Source: Henriciella sp. (GTDB lineage Bacteria > Pseudomonadota > Alphaproteobacteria > Caulobacterales > Hyphomonadaceae). Taken from it: DNA of 64,000 nucleotides. Position numbers and translations under genes: made by a program. Under the pieces are notes generated by a model. That model saw only the letters and a program-made list of their open reading frames with translations, was not told the DNA's origin and did not search any database. This document shows, piece after piece, positions 29,343 through 39,492 of this stretch (position 1 is the first letter of the stretch; every line of letters begins with the position of its first letter). The stretch covers positions 1-64,000 of the forward strand of contig JAJFFK010000012.1 of the NCBI GenBank assembly GCA_021776655.1. The letters are read 5' to 3'.

Positions 29343-29451
29343 ACCTTTGTCTAGTTGGCGACGATGGAGCAGTGCCCCCGCCCCCTCGGGTCCCCCTCCC
29401 GCAGGGAGGGGGAGGCGCGTTTTGAGCTGATTGTCGGGCGGGATCGGCAAT

Positions 29452-29513
29452 TGTTAGATTTACGCTTTGCACGGCTTGACCGTGGACACCCGTGGGGCAC
29501 CCTATCACCCGAT
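29452..29513. repeat. Repeat with TTAGATTTACGCT start, copy 2
   Basis: Starts TGTTAGATTTACGCTTTGC and ends TATCACCCGATCT; the middle has CACGGCTTGACCGTG, an inner palindrome. Confidence 0.7.
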
Positions 29514-29533
29514 CTCTCCGTTCGCCAACGAAG

Positions 29534-29625
29534 CCTCATCCTGAGCCTGTCGAAGGATAAAGGCGGGCTTGAGCAAGCTGCGGTGAGATCGGTGTCCCTC
29601 GTCCTTCGACAAGCTCAGGATGAGG
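29534..29625. repeat. CTTCGACAAGCTCAGGATGAG inverted element, copy 1
   Basis: A left arm CCTCATCCTGAGCCTGTCGA (29534 on, to AGGA at 29557) and right arm TCCTTCGACAAGCTCAGGAT (29602-29625) are inverted copies about 45 bases apart. The middle keeps GGCGGG, AAGCTG and CGGTGT in common with 50551-50635. The arms belong to a dispersed repeat widespread in alphaproteobacteria. Confidence 0.93.
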
Positions 29626-29807
29626 GACGAGGCAAGTTTGCAAAAGCACCAAGCCCGCCCCCAAACCAAACACCGGGTGCTGGACCCTCTGATCAAGTCA
29701 GAGGGAGCGTGAATCGTAGGGCGGGTCTCGACCCGCGTGGGGACCTGTCGATTTAGGTCAAACGGCTGGACAACTCTCGTCATGCGAGGTGCGGAGCTCC
29801 ATGCCTG

Positions 29808-32873
<3,066 letters not shown>

Positions 32874-32915
32874 TGAGGTGATCATAGGGCAGCGTGGCGG
32901 TGCTGCCAAGTCGGA

Positions 32916-33602
32916 TCATGGGCCGGGCTGGATCAAATATCCATAAGCCATGTCGGCGGCTTCGCGCACCAGCGTTTCGTCATCGGGGGTGTGTGAGGTG
33001 AGCAAGGTCCCGCGCGGGAACAAGGCGGTGCGGATAAAAATGACCGAGAAAAAATAGTTGATCATGCGCGCAGTCGCCTCAATGTCGGCGCGGCGAATAT
33101 CACTGGTATAGGCTTCGATCAGCTGACGCACACCGGAGAATGAGCGGTCGGCAAAGGCCTGCCAATCAGCATCAATGAATTCAGGGTGGAGACGTGCATA
33201 GCTATGGGTCGCGCGAATAATGTGGGCGTCGGTGCGGATCTGTTCAAATGTCGACTGCGAGACGAGTAACAGAGCAGCGTGCAGGTCGCCCTGTGCACGC
33301 AGGACAGCCACCAGGTCGGTCGCCTCAGATTGGCGGAGGCGGGTTTCGATTGTGGCTTTGCGGCGCAGGAGGAGCTCCTCAAGGAAAGCGTCTTTGTCTT
33401 TGAAGTGACTATAGACCGAGCCCACCGAGACGTGGGCTTGTGCAGCAATGTCGGCGACAGATATTTGTTCGAATTCATGCGTGTGCAACAGGCTCTCAAG
33501 TGCCTCGATCAATTTAGCGCGTGTGCGCAATGTACGCGGCTGGAGGGCTGGTTTCGTGCGGTTTGACAAAATTGTGCTCTTAAAACTTGAATTTGAATTC
33601 AT
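32916..33602 (-). CDS. TetR/AcrR-family regulator
   Basis: A 228-residue repressor-type protein. The N-terminal HTH covers about residues 25-70, with QISVADIAAQAHVSVGSVY as the recognition region; the C-terminal ligand domain is all-helical. The ATG at 33602 is preferred over a TTG at 33608. A 26-bp near-palindrome covers its start codon, so it probably represses itself and the divergent CPBP gene. The ligand is unknown. Confidence 0.9.
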   Translation of the reverse strand: MNSNSSFKSTILSNRTKPALQPRTLRTRAKLIEALESLLHTHEFEQISVADIAAQAHVSVGSVYSHFKDKDAFLEELLLRRKATIETRLRQSEATDLVAVLRAQGDLHAALLLVSQSTFEQIRTDAHIIRATHSYARLHPEFIDADWQAFADRSFSGVRQLIEAYTSDIRRADIEATARMINYFFSVIFIRTALFPRGTLLTSHTPDDETLVREAADMAYGYLIQPGP

Positions 33603-33610
33603 ATTCAAGT
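33585..33610. promoter_or_regulatory. Palindromic operator at the TetR start
   Basis: ACTTGAATTTGAATTCATATTCAAGT is palindromic in 12 of 13 base pairs, centre between 33597 and 33598. It covers the TetR ATG and lies 49 bases from the CPBP start. Size and symmetry suit a TetR dimer. Confidence 0.55.
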
Positions 33611-33658
33611 ATAGAGCTGTAACGATTATATATCAAGGCATTTTGGAAGGATAAGAAA

Positions 33659-34384
33659 ATGGATTATTTATTGCAGGCCGGGCTAAGTGGATGGGACATT
33701 GCCGTGCTGGCGATGATAGTTTTGGTGCTTCCGATTGAAGCTGAAATATCCAACCGGACGCTCAAACCGCGTATGGAACGAAACGAACCGGGCGCGCGGT
33801 TATGGTGGTACGCAATAACGTTTGTTGAATTATGGGTCGTCACACTTGCGATCGTATGGATCTGGAACACGAGCGGGCGCGACTGGCCTGGCTTGGGGCT
33901 CGGGTTTGATCGTGGCTGGGGGAGTTGGACCGCGCTGGGCGCTGCGGTGCTAGCGACCGGACTGATGGTGGGGCAAATGTGGACGGTCAGTCGCGGCGGC
34001 GAAGCCTTGGACAAGGCGCGTGCCGAGCTGGAAGCGGCAGGTATGGACGATATGTCAATCATGCCGCGAACGTCGCAGGAATATCGCGCGACAAAGATCT
34101 TGAGCCTGACAGCGGGGATCACAGAGGAAGTGATTTATCGTGGCTATTTGATCTGGGCATTTTCTCAATTCGTGCACCCTTGGATTGGCGCGGCAATGGC
34201 GCTGGCGCTTTTTGTGTTCATGCACCGCTATCAGAACGTGCAGGGGCTGATCCGCGTGGCGATCATGGGGGCGGTGTTAACGGCACTCGTTCTGATCAGC
34301 GGATCGCTTTACCCGGGCATCATCTTGCATGTCGCGGTTGATCTCATTTCGATTGGCATGGTTTGGCGTGTGCGACAGGCATAG
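33659..34384 (+). CDS. CPBP-family intramembrane protease
   Basis: A 241-residue membrane protein with six to seven hydrophobic segments. The three CPBP (CAAX protease / bacteriocin-processing) motifs are in order: ITEEVIYRGYL (EExxxR), FVFMHRY (FxxxH) and HVAVDL (HxxxD). AAGGATAAG gives a good ribosome binding site. It is divergent from the TetR gene, which probably controls it. Substrate unknown. Confidence 0.87.
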   Translation: MDYLLQAGLSGWDIAVLAMIVLVLPIEAEISNRTLKPRMERNEPGARLWWYAITFVELWVVTLAIVWIWNTSGRDWPGLGLGFDRGWGSWTALGAAVLATGLMVGQMWTVSRGGEALDKARAELEAAGMDDMSIMPRTSQEYRATKILSLTAGITEEVIYRGYLIWAFSQFVHPWIGAAMALALFVFMHRYQNVQGLIRVAIMGAVLTALVLISGSLYPGIILHVAVDLISIGMVWRVRQA

Positions 34385-34496
34385 GACCTGATTGGGCGCG
34401 CGGGTCGTTGGCTGGAATGCTTAACAGCGCGCGCCGTTCTATTAACCAAATCCTGACGGTTCCGGCTCACTTATCAAATAGATGATCTGATTTGAG

Positions 34497-35357
34497 ATGG
34501 AGATGATGATGGCCGATGGCTCTGCGCTTGCCGCGATACCACATGCCGAACAGGCGCCGCTCAAGCGCAAATCGCGCGCCAAGGCTGCACGGAAAACGCG
34601 CGCAAAGGTCCGCAAATTCAAAGTCGATTTCTGGGCCACTGATTTCAATCTGACCGAGATTGGCATCATGAAGCGGACCCAGAATGAGGCGGCGTCGGAT
34701 CAGTTCACCAAGGATATGGAGATCTATGGCCAGACGGTTGCCGATGGCGAGCGCACGTCGATCCTCGCGTTTCGCAAGGAGCTTTGGAAGAAGAACAAGG
34801 ATTTCAAACGCCGTCTGGTGATCAAACTGTTCTCTGAAAACCTGCATTGGCGTGGCACGATTGAGATGTTGCTTGGACGCTCGATGCAGCTGACGTTAGC
34901 GGCTGGTGGACGCGCGGTTCCGGCCTATTCGATCAATCTGGGGCGGCACAGTCAGCTGATCCAATTGGAGCGTTCGGCGCACAGGTGGCCGCTGTTTCCG
35001 GAAGTGTTTTCGTTCTTCATTCAGACCGATAATGGCCCGCGTTTTTATAAGCTGCGCCGCAATCTGATCTGTTTCGGGTCCGACTATACGCTGTACAGTC
35101 AGAAGGGCCGCAAGATTGGCCAGCTCGACAGTAAGCTGATCAATCTCGGTGGGGCGTGGAAAGTCAAGCTCGATCCCGACCATGCCAATGCAAAGCTGGA
35201 AGCGGTGTTGCAGCTGTTCTGCGCGATGCTGAAATTTAACCGGGCCGGGCGGCGGCATGTTGGGCGCTTGGCGCAGAAGGTTCTGCTTGGTCGCCTCTCG
35301 CCGCAGCTCGATCATCATGAAGAAGACCTCTACCAAAATCCACGGCATCGCCGATAG
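34497..35357 (+). CDS. Conserved-looking protein with basic N-terminus
   Basis: A 286-residue soluble protein. The first 45 residues hold a Lys/Arg/Ala-rich, disordered-looking stretch (KRKSRAKAARKTRAK). The middle and C-terminal part is beta-rich, with KIGQLDSKLINLGGAWKV, a pattern like the tubby/LURP-one fold; this is a weak inference. Starts at 34497, 34503, 34506 and 34509 are in frame; GGAG at 34500 favours 34509. Function unknown. Confidence 0.6.
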   Translation: MEMMMADGSALAAIPHAEQAPLKRKSRAKAARKTRAKVRKFKVDFWATDFNLTEIGIMKRTQNEAASDQFTKDMEIYGQTVADGERTSILAFRKELWKKNKDFKRRLVIKLFSENLHWRGTIEMLLGRSMQLTLAAGGRAVPAYSINLGRHSQLIQLERSAHRWPLFPEVFSFFIQTDNGPRFYKLRRNLICFGSDYTLYSQKGRKIGQLDSKLINLGGAWKVKLDPDHANAKLEAVLQLFCAMLKFNRAGRRHVGRLAQKVLLGRLSPQLDHHEEDLYQNPRHRR

Positions 35358-35360
35358 GGC

Positions 35361-35783
35361 CTATTTATCCAAGTGGTAGGTCAGTGCCATCGCGATGCAG
35401 TGGCGTAGCGGGTCGCCGGGCAATGGCTGGCTGACATCGAATAGCAGGGCGCGGTTGCCATCGAATTTCAGTTCTCCCGTGTAGAGATCGCGCCATTGGC
35501 TCAGCAGGCTGGTGTGGCAATTGACATACAGGGCGACCTCGCTGGGTGATTTTGGTTTCCACCCGAGGCGGACCGTCGTGCTGGATTTAGTTGCCTGGGT
35601 CATGTAAGCTGGTTCACCCCATTTCAGCGTCTCTGTCAGGGTGCCGATGAGTGGATTGCTGGCGGCGGTCTCATAGATCAGTGCACGAATTTCCAGCAGA
35701 TGCTTACGAGCCGCCGCCGGAAAATTGTCGAATACGGCTGCAGCAGGCTTGGCTGGTACTGTGTAGGCAGCAGTTTTCATCAT
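35361..35783 (-). CDS. DUF1801 (YdhG-like) protein
   Basis: A 140-residue protein of the DUF1801 family. LTETLKWGEPAYMT is the conserved core, followed by VALYVNCHTSLL. Members are small cytosolic proteins of unknown role. Two ATG codons in a row can start it (35783 or 35780). It converges with the 34497 gene 3 bases away. Confidence 0.82.
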   Translation of the reverse strand: MMKTAAYTVPAKPAAAVFDNFPAAARKHLLEIRALIYETAASNPLIGTLTETLKWGEPAYMTQATKSSTTVRLGWKPKSPSEVALYVNCHTSLLSQWRDLYTGELKFDGNRALLFDVSQPLPGDPLRHCIAMALTYHLDK

Positions 35784-35838
35784 CTCTCACCCTCGTGCCG
35801 ATCGCGCCATTTTAAGCGTATCGCCAGGAGCGACAAGC

Positions 35839-36216
35839 CTAGATCAAAGCCCAAGCGCCCAGACCTGCACCTAAAGCCAGCGCGAACAGGCCCCAACCAC
35901 GTGAATGATGCTGGAAACCAATCCCGGCTGGCAGGCCGAGGATGAGTTGCGGGACTAACATGATCGCCAGACCTTCAACGGCCATCAAAGCGGTGAAAAC
36001 GGTCACGAAGCCAGCCAGCGGGGTGGCGAAACTAAAATGTAAGGCGAGCAGGATCGCGCCGATAAAATAGATCATCACGCCGCATAGAAAGCTGAGCGCT
36101 GTATTGGCTTTCAAGCCGGCTATCATGTCCATATAGAAAGTCGGTGCGAACAGGATCTTCAAGGCGGCTATGACCATATAGCCGGCGAAAATCAGGGCGA
36201 GGATTTGGGTGGTCAT
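35839..36216 (-). CDS. Four-helix membrane protein, unknown
   Basis: A 125-residue integral membrane protein with four hydrophobic segments (about residues 3-24, 37-60, 63-90 and 106-125). It has no catalytic motif. AAGGAGAC, 3-4 bases upstream of the ATG, is a strong ribosome binding site. It is divergent from the ArsR gene 85 bases away and may share its control. The family is not recognised. Confidence 0.7.
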   Translation of the reverse strand: MTTQILALIFAGYMVIAALKILFAPTFYMDMIAGLKANTALSFLCGVMIYFIGAILLALHFSFATPLAGFVTVFTALMAVEGLAIMLVPQLILGLPAGIGFQHHSRGWGLFALALGAGLGAWALI

Positions 36217-36270
36217 CTAAGTCTCCTTTCGAGTAATAGGAACAGGGTTGAGGTGGGAAACGATTAGGGC

Positions 36271-36306
36271 TTGCTCAATAAGTATGTTTACTATAGCTAT
36301 ATGGTT
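36271..36306 (+). promoter_or_regulatory. Possible promoter of a leaderless ArsR gene
   Basis: TTGCTC (36271-36276) and TATAGC (36292-36297), 15 bases apart, would place transcription start at or close to the ATG at 36307. No ribosome binding site precedes either ATG. Confidence 0.3.
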
Positions 36307-36675
36307 ATGGAACATACCGGTTATATATTATCACCACCAAATCTCGACGCTGTATTTGCGGCGCTGGCTGACCCGACGCGGCGCTCAATTTTGGCGCGGT
36401 TGGCGGGCGGTGAGGCCTCGGTCAACGAGATCGCCTCGCCGTTCGAGATCAGCCAACCGGCGATCTCAAAACATCTGAAAGTGCTGGAACGCGCCGGACT
36501 GATCGCGCGCGAGGTCGACAAACAACGCCGCCCAGCGCGTTTGAACGCCGAGCCAATGGCGGCGGCGGTCAAATGGCTGACCGAGTTCAAACAATATTGG
36601 GACGCCAGCTTCGATCAGCTCGATACGCTTCTGATGGACTTGAAACAAACACCTGGGGAAGGACCCAAAACATGA
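36301..36675 (+). CDS. ArsR-family regulator paired with SRPBCC protein
   Basis: A 124-residue winged-helix regulator. ALADPTRRSILARLAGGE and EISQPAISKHLKVLERAGLI give the ArsR signature. No metal-binding cysteines are seen, so it belongs to the non-metal group that pairs with AHSA1/SRPBCC genes. The ATG at 36301 or 36307 can start it; no ribosome binding site is visible. Its TGA overlaps the next ATG. Confidence 0.9.
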   Translation: MVMEHTGYILSPPNLDAVFAALADPTRRSILARLAGGEASVNEIASPFEISQPAISKHLKVLERAGLIAREVDKQRRPARLNAEPMAAAVKWLTEFKQYWDASFDQLDTLLMDLKQTPGEGPKT

Positions 36676-37166
36676 GTGAATTACCTACCTATATCCTGGA
36701 GCGGGTCTTTGATGCGCCGCGCGATCTGGTCTGGAAGACCTGGACCGATCCGGTCCTGCTGGCGCGCTGGTATGGACCAAATATTGAGACGATCATTCAC
36801 CGCCTCGATGTGAAACCGGGCGGGCTGTGGCTCAACGAGATGAAGATGGGCGAGCGTTCGGGCTATCAGCGCTCTGAATATACCGAAGTGACCCCGCCGG
36901 AACGGCTGGCGATGTTGATGTCGAATACAGACGCCGACTGGAACAATGCGCCCAATCCGATGATGCCGAATTGGCCGAGCACATTGCTGACCGTGGTGAC
37001 GTTTGAGGAAGATGCGGGCAAGACACATATGCGCCTGGCCTGGAGCCCGCACGGTGCGAGCGAGGCGGAAATCGCGGCATTTGCCGCCGCGATGGACGGG
37101 CTTGGTAAGGGCTGGGGCGCTGGTATGGTGTTGCTGGAAGAATTGCTGAGCGAGTTGCAGGCCTGA
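36672..37166 (+). CDS. SRPBCC (AHSA1-like) protein
   Basis: A 164-residue protein of the START/Bet v1-like fold. The N-terminal YILERVFDAPRDLVWKTWTD and RWYGP are the AHSA1 signature. Such proteins bind hydrophobic ligands and are nearly always next to an ArsR gene, as here (ATGA overlap). The ATG at 36672 is chosen for that overlap. Ligand unknown. Confidence 0.9.
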   Translation: MSELPTYILERVFDAPRDLVWKTWTDPVLLARWYGPNIETIIHRLDVKPGGLWLNEMKMGERSGYQRSEYTEVTPPERLAMLMSNTDADWNNAPNPMMPNWPSTLLTVVTFEEDAGKTHMRLAWSPHGASEAEIAAFAAAMDGLGKGWGAGMVLLEELLSELQA

Positions 37167-37223
37167 TTTTGGATTTGACCTGCGCCGCGAATACGGTGCA
37201 GGTAGCCTGAAACTGGAGGGAAT

Positions 37224-37631
37224 ATGATGACCGCTTTTGCAGCTGTAACACTATATGCCGGACTATTTGTGCTGCTATTTCTGGCACTGAAACTGAACAC
37301 CGGGCGGGTGCGCGCCGGGGCGAAAGTCAGTATTGGTGATGGTGGCAGCGAAGATATGCAGCGCGCCATGCGGGTTCAGGGTAATGCGGTTGAAGATGTC
37401 CCGATTGTTCTGTTCGGCCTGTTCGGGCTGGCCGCTTTGGCGGCGCCTGTGATGCTGATCCATGGCTTTGGCGCGACGTTTATGGTGTTACGAGTGCTAC
37501 ATGCGCTTGGCCTTGGCGGCGCCAAAGGCGTGGGGATTGGCCGCTTGATCGGCACACTGGGCACGGCGCTGTTGATGCTGGCTCTGGGCGGAACTTGTAT
37601 CTATTTCGCACTGAATCACGTGCCTGTTTAG
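37224..37631 (+). CDS. MAPEG-family membrane protein
   Basis: A 135-residue protein with four hydrophobic segments. The motif MRVQGNAVEDVPIVLF in the first loop and RVLHALGL match the MAPEG family (eicosanoid and glutathione metabolism relatives). GGAGG lies 6-7 bases upstream of the ATG pair. It converges with the ArsC-like gene with a 3-base overlap. Substrate unknown. Confidence 0.85.
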   Translation: MMTAFAAVTLYAGLFVLLFLALKLNTGRVRAGAKVSIGDGGSEDMQRAMRVQGNAVEDVPIVLFGLFGLAALAAPVMLIHGFGATFMVLRVLHALGLGGAKGVGIGRLIGTLGTALLMLALGGTCIYFALNHVPV

Positions 37632-37960
37632 AGCAAGTCTGCCTGAACGGTTTTTGACCAGCTGATATAGACCTTGCCGCTCGCTTCTATGACCGGGCGT
37701 TTGATCAGGGTTGGATGGACGATCAGCAAGCTGGCCGGATCACCTGCCCGCTCGGCTTCTGACAAGCCGCGCCATGTGGTTGAGCGTGTATTGAGCAACA
37801 GGTCTGGCCCCGTCGCCGCAAGCCAGACCGGAACTTTTGCGGCGAGATCAGTATCGGCGCGAATGTCGACAAAACGAGCCTGTTTCCCTGCTGCCTCAAG
37901 CGCTTTCAGCGCCTTTTTGCAGGTGTCGCAATTTTTCAAACCATAGAGGATATACGGCAT
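37628..37960 (-). CDS. ArsC/Spx-family thioredoxin-fold protein
   Basis: A 110-residue protein of the ArsC/Spx/YffB fold. NCDTCKKAL carries the N-terminal CxxC; HPTLIKRPVI is the conserved cis-proline region. No arsenate partner genes adjoin, so a YffB-like thiol reductase is as likely as an arsenate reductase. Start at 37960 gives the usual N-terminus; an ATG at 37975 adds five residues. Confidence 0.83.
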   Translation of the reverse strand: MPYILYGLKNCDTCKKALKALEAAGKQARFVDIRADTDLAAKVPVWLAATGPDLLLNTRSTTWRGLSEAERAGDPASLLIVHPTLIKRPVIEASGKVYISWSKTVQADLL

Positions 37961-37982
37961 GGGCGGGTCTCTCATTTAGGGG

Positions 37983-38219
37983 TCAGGTCTCGTCGATATA
38001 GATCTCGCCATCAAGATCATCGAGCTTTGATTGCAGGTGCGCGCGGACATCTTGCACGGCTTGATTATAGATGCCGGGGCCAAGCGTTTCGATCATCAGG
38101 TCGAGGATTTGGCCGGCGCGGAAATCGCTGAGCACGTCGTCAAAATCGCTTTGGAACCGTGATTGTATCTGGCTGATAAGGGTCGCGCGGCGGTCTGGGC
38201 TGAGGCTTATTTTCTGCAT
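37983..38219 (-). CDS. DUF2164 family protein
   Basis: A 78-residue protein. LDLMIETLGPGIYNQAVQDV is the family core; it ends in GEIYIDET. Members are small soluble proteins of unknown role. It lies just upstream of the ArsC-like gene on the same strand, 22 bases away, so the two may be one transcript. Confidence 0.82.
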   Translation of the reverse strand: MQKISLSPDRRATLISQIQSRFQSDFDDVLSDFRAGQILDLMIETLGPGIYNQAVQDVRAHLQSKLDDLDGEIYIDET

Positions 38220-38319
38220 ATCTTGATCTCTTAAACAAAATTGCGGTTATGTTCGAGTGGTCGCGACGGAAACCGCGGTGAAACACGTTTAATACCTGTC
38301 TGGATGAGAGAAATTTATC

Positions 38320-39432
38320 ATGCGCAAACCAAGTCTCCTGCCTTTGATCGCGGCAGCGTTCGCCTTAACCGCGTGCGGCGGGGGTGGGTCGAGTGCGCCG
38401 CCGCCGGTGGTTTCACGACCACCGCCCCCTCCTCCACCACCGCCGCCTGTACTCGATTTCAGTGCGGTTCAGGCGCGAGTTGATACTGCGAGCGTTGCCA
38501 ATATGGCGGTTTTGGTCGGTGATGCGTCCGGCGTACTGTTTGCCTATGAAAAGGGCACCTATCGCCGGGACGGCACTGTATTTGTCGCTTCAGCATCCAA
38601 GATGATGGTCGGGTTGACCGTCTGGGCATCGATTGAGGCGGGACAGATGAGCGTGGCCGATCAGCCGCAGGACCATATCGGGTTCTGGACCAATATTGCG
38701 GGCGATGGGCGCAGCGAGATCAGCCTCGATCAACTTCTGGGGTTCACATCTGGCTTCAACGAGCCGCCGAGCAATCCAGGGTGTATCAGTCAGGCAAGTT
38801 TCACATTGAGTGCCTGTGTTGAGAACATTTACGATGATGGCTTGGACACGATGGCGGGCACGAGTTTCTATTATGGCCCTGAACATATGCAGATCGCGGC
38901 TCTGATGCTGGTAGGGGCTGAAGGCCAGAGTTTTAGCCAAGTCATGCGAACGCGCGTTTTGGACCTTGTCGGGGCGAGCACGCAGACAGTCTATTCTGCG
39001 CTCGCAGGAGATAATCCGCGCTATTCGGGCAATTTACGCTCGACGGCTGATGATTTTGCCTTGGTTCTCACAGCCATTTTGAACGGGGACCTGGTTGCTG
39101 ACCGAGCCGGCTACTTACGGGACCGCACGGCCGGCGTGACATTTGGCCACCGTCCGCCAGGACTGGATGGCAGCAGCGGCCGCGACTGGCATTATGGTTT
39201 CGGATTCTGGAAGGAATGCGATGATTTGACCTACACCTCGGCGTGTGACGACGCTCCGGTCATTTCCTCGCCTGGCGCTTTCGGATTCACGCCGTGGATT
39301 GATTTCGACAAAGGTTATTGGGGCATTATTGCCATGCAGGAAGTTCCCTCTGGGAGTTTCTCCCCCGTCAATTTCAGTGTTGGTCTGGAACAGGATATCC
39401 AGCCCCTGATCGAAGCGGCGCTAGGGCTGTAG
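38320..39432 (+). CDS. Serine hydrolase lipoprotein (beta-lactamase-like)
   Basis: A 370-residue envelope protein. A lipobox (LTAC, cysteine at 19) is followed by a Gly-Ser spacer and a run of ten prolines at about residues 34-43. The catalytic SxxK is SASK near residue 90; YYGPEH near residue 188 stands where class C enzymes have YxN. The fold matches beta-lactamase/penicillin-binding-type hydrolases; the substrate is unknown, and the spacer suggests reach into the peptidoglycan. Confidence 0.78.
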   Translation: MRKPSLLPLIAAAFALTACGGGGSSAPPPVVSRPPPPPPPPPPVLDFSAVQARVDTASVANMAVLVGDASGVLFAYEKGTYRRDGTVFVASASKMMVGLTVWASIEAGQMSVADQPQDHIGFWTNIAGDGRSEISLDQLLGFTSGFNEPPSNPGCISQASFTLSACVENIYDDGLDTMAGTSFYYGPEHMQIAALMLVGAEGQSFSQVMRTRVLDLVGASTQTVYSALAGDNPRYSGNLRSTADDFALVLTAILNGDLVADRAGYLRDRTAGVTFGHRPPGLDGSSGRDWHYGFGFWKECDDLTYTSACDDAPVISSPGAFGFTPWIDFDKGYWGIIAMQEVPSGSFSPVNFSVGLEQDIQPLIEAALGL

Positions 39433-39492
39433 CCTGGCATCAGATTGGCTATTAAGAATGTGTAAACCAGCTTGGCGCAGACTTGTGTGATT

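Larger units (their letters stand above)
28587..29807. other. Repeat-dense gene-free region, 1.2 kb
   Basis: No supported gene on either strand; the open frames here are translations of repeats and lack a ribosome binding site or family match. The stretch holds at least six palindromic or inverted elements, listed separately where clear. Extra ones are CCCCCTCCCGCAGGGAGGGGG near 29393-29413 and two copies of a CCAAACCAAACACCGG-TGCTGGA block near 29207-29230 and 29660-29682. It stands between the small gene at 28155 and the DUF2971 gene, and probably collects repeat insertions without harm. Confidence 0.8.

Noticed and set aside
28374..29756. Several short open frames in the repeat region
   Set aside because: They translate palindromic repeats and share repeated peptides such as RPALH; no start signals.
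29000..29800. CRISPR array
   Set aside because: Repeats are inverted, of different families and irregularly spaced; no regular direct repeat with unique spacers and no cas genes.
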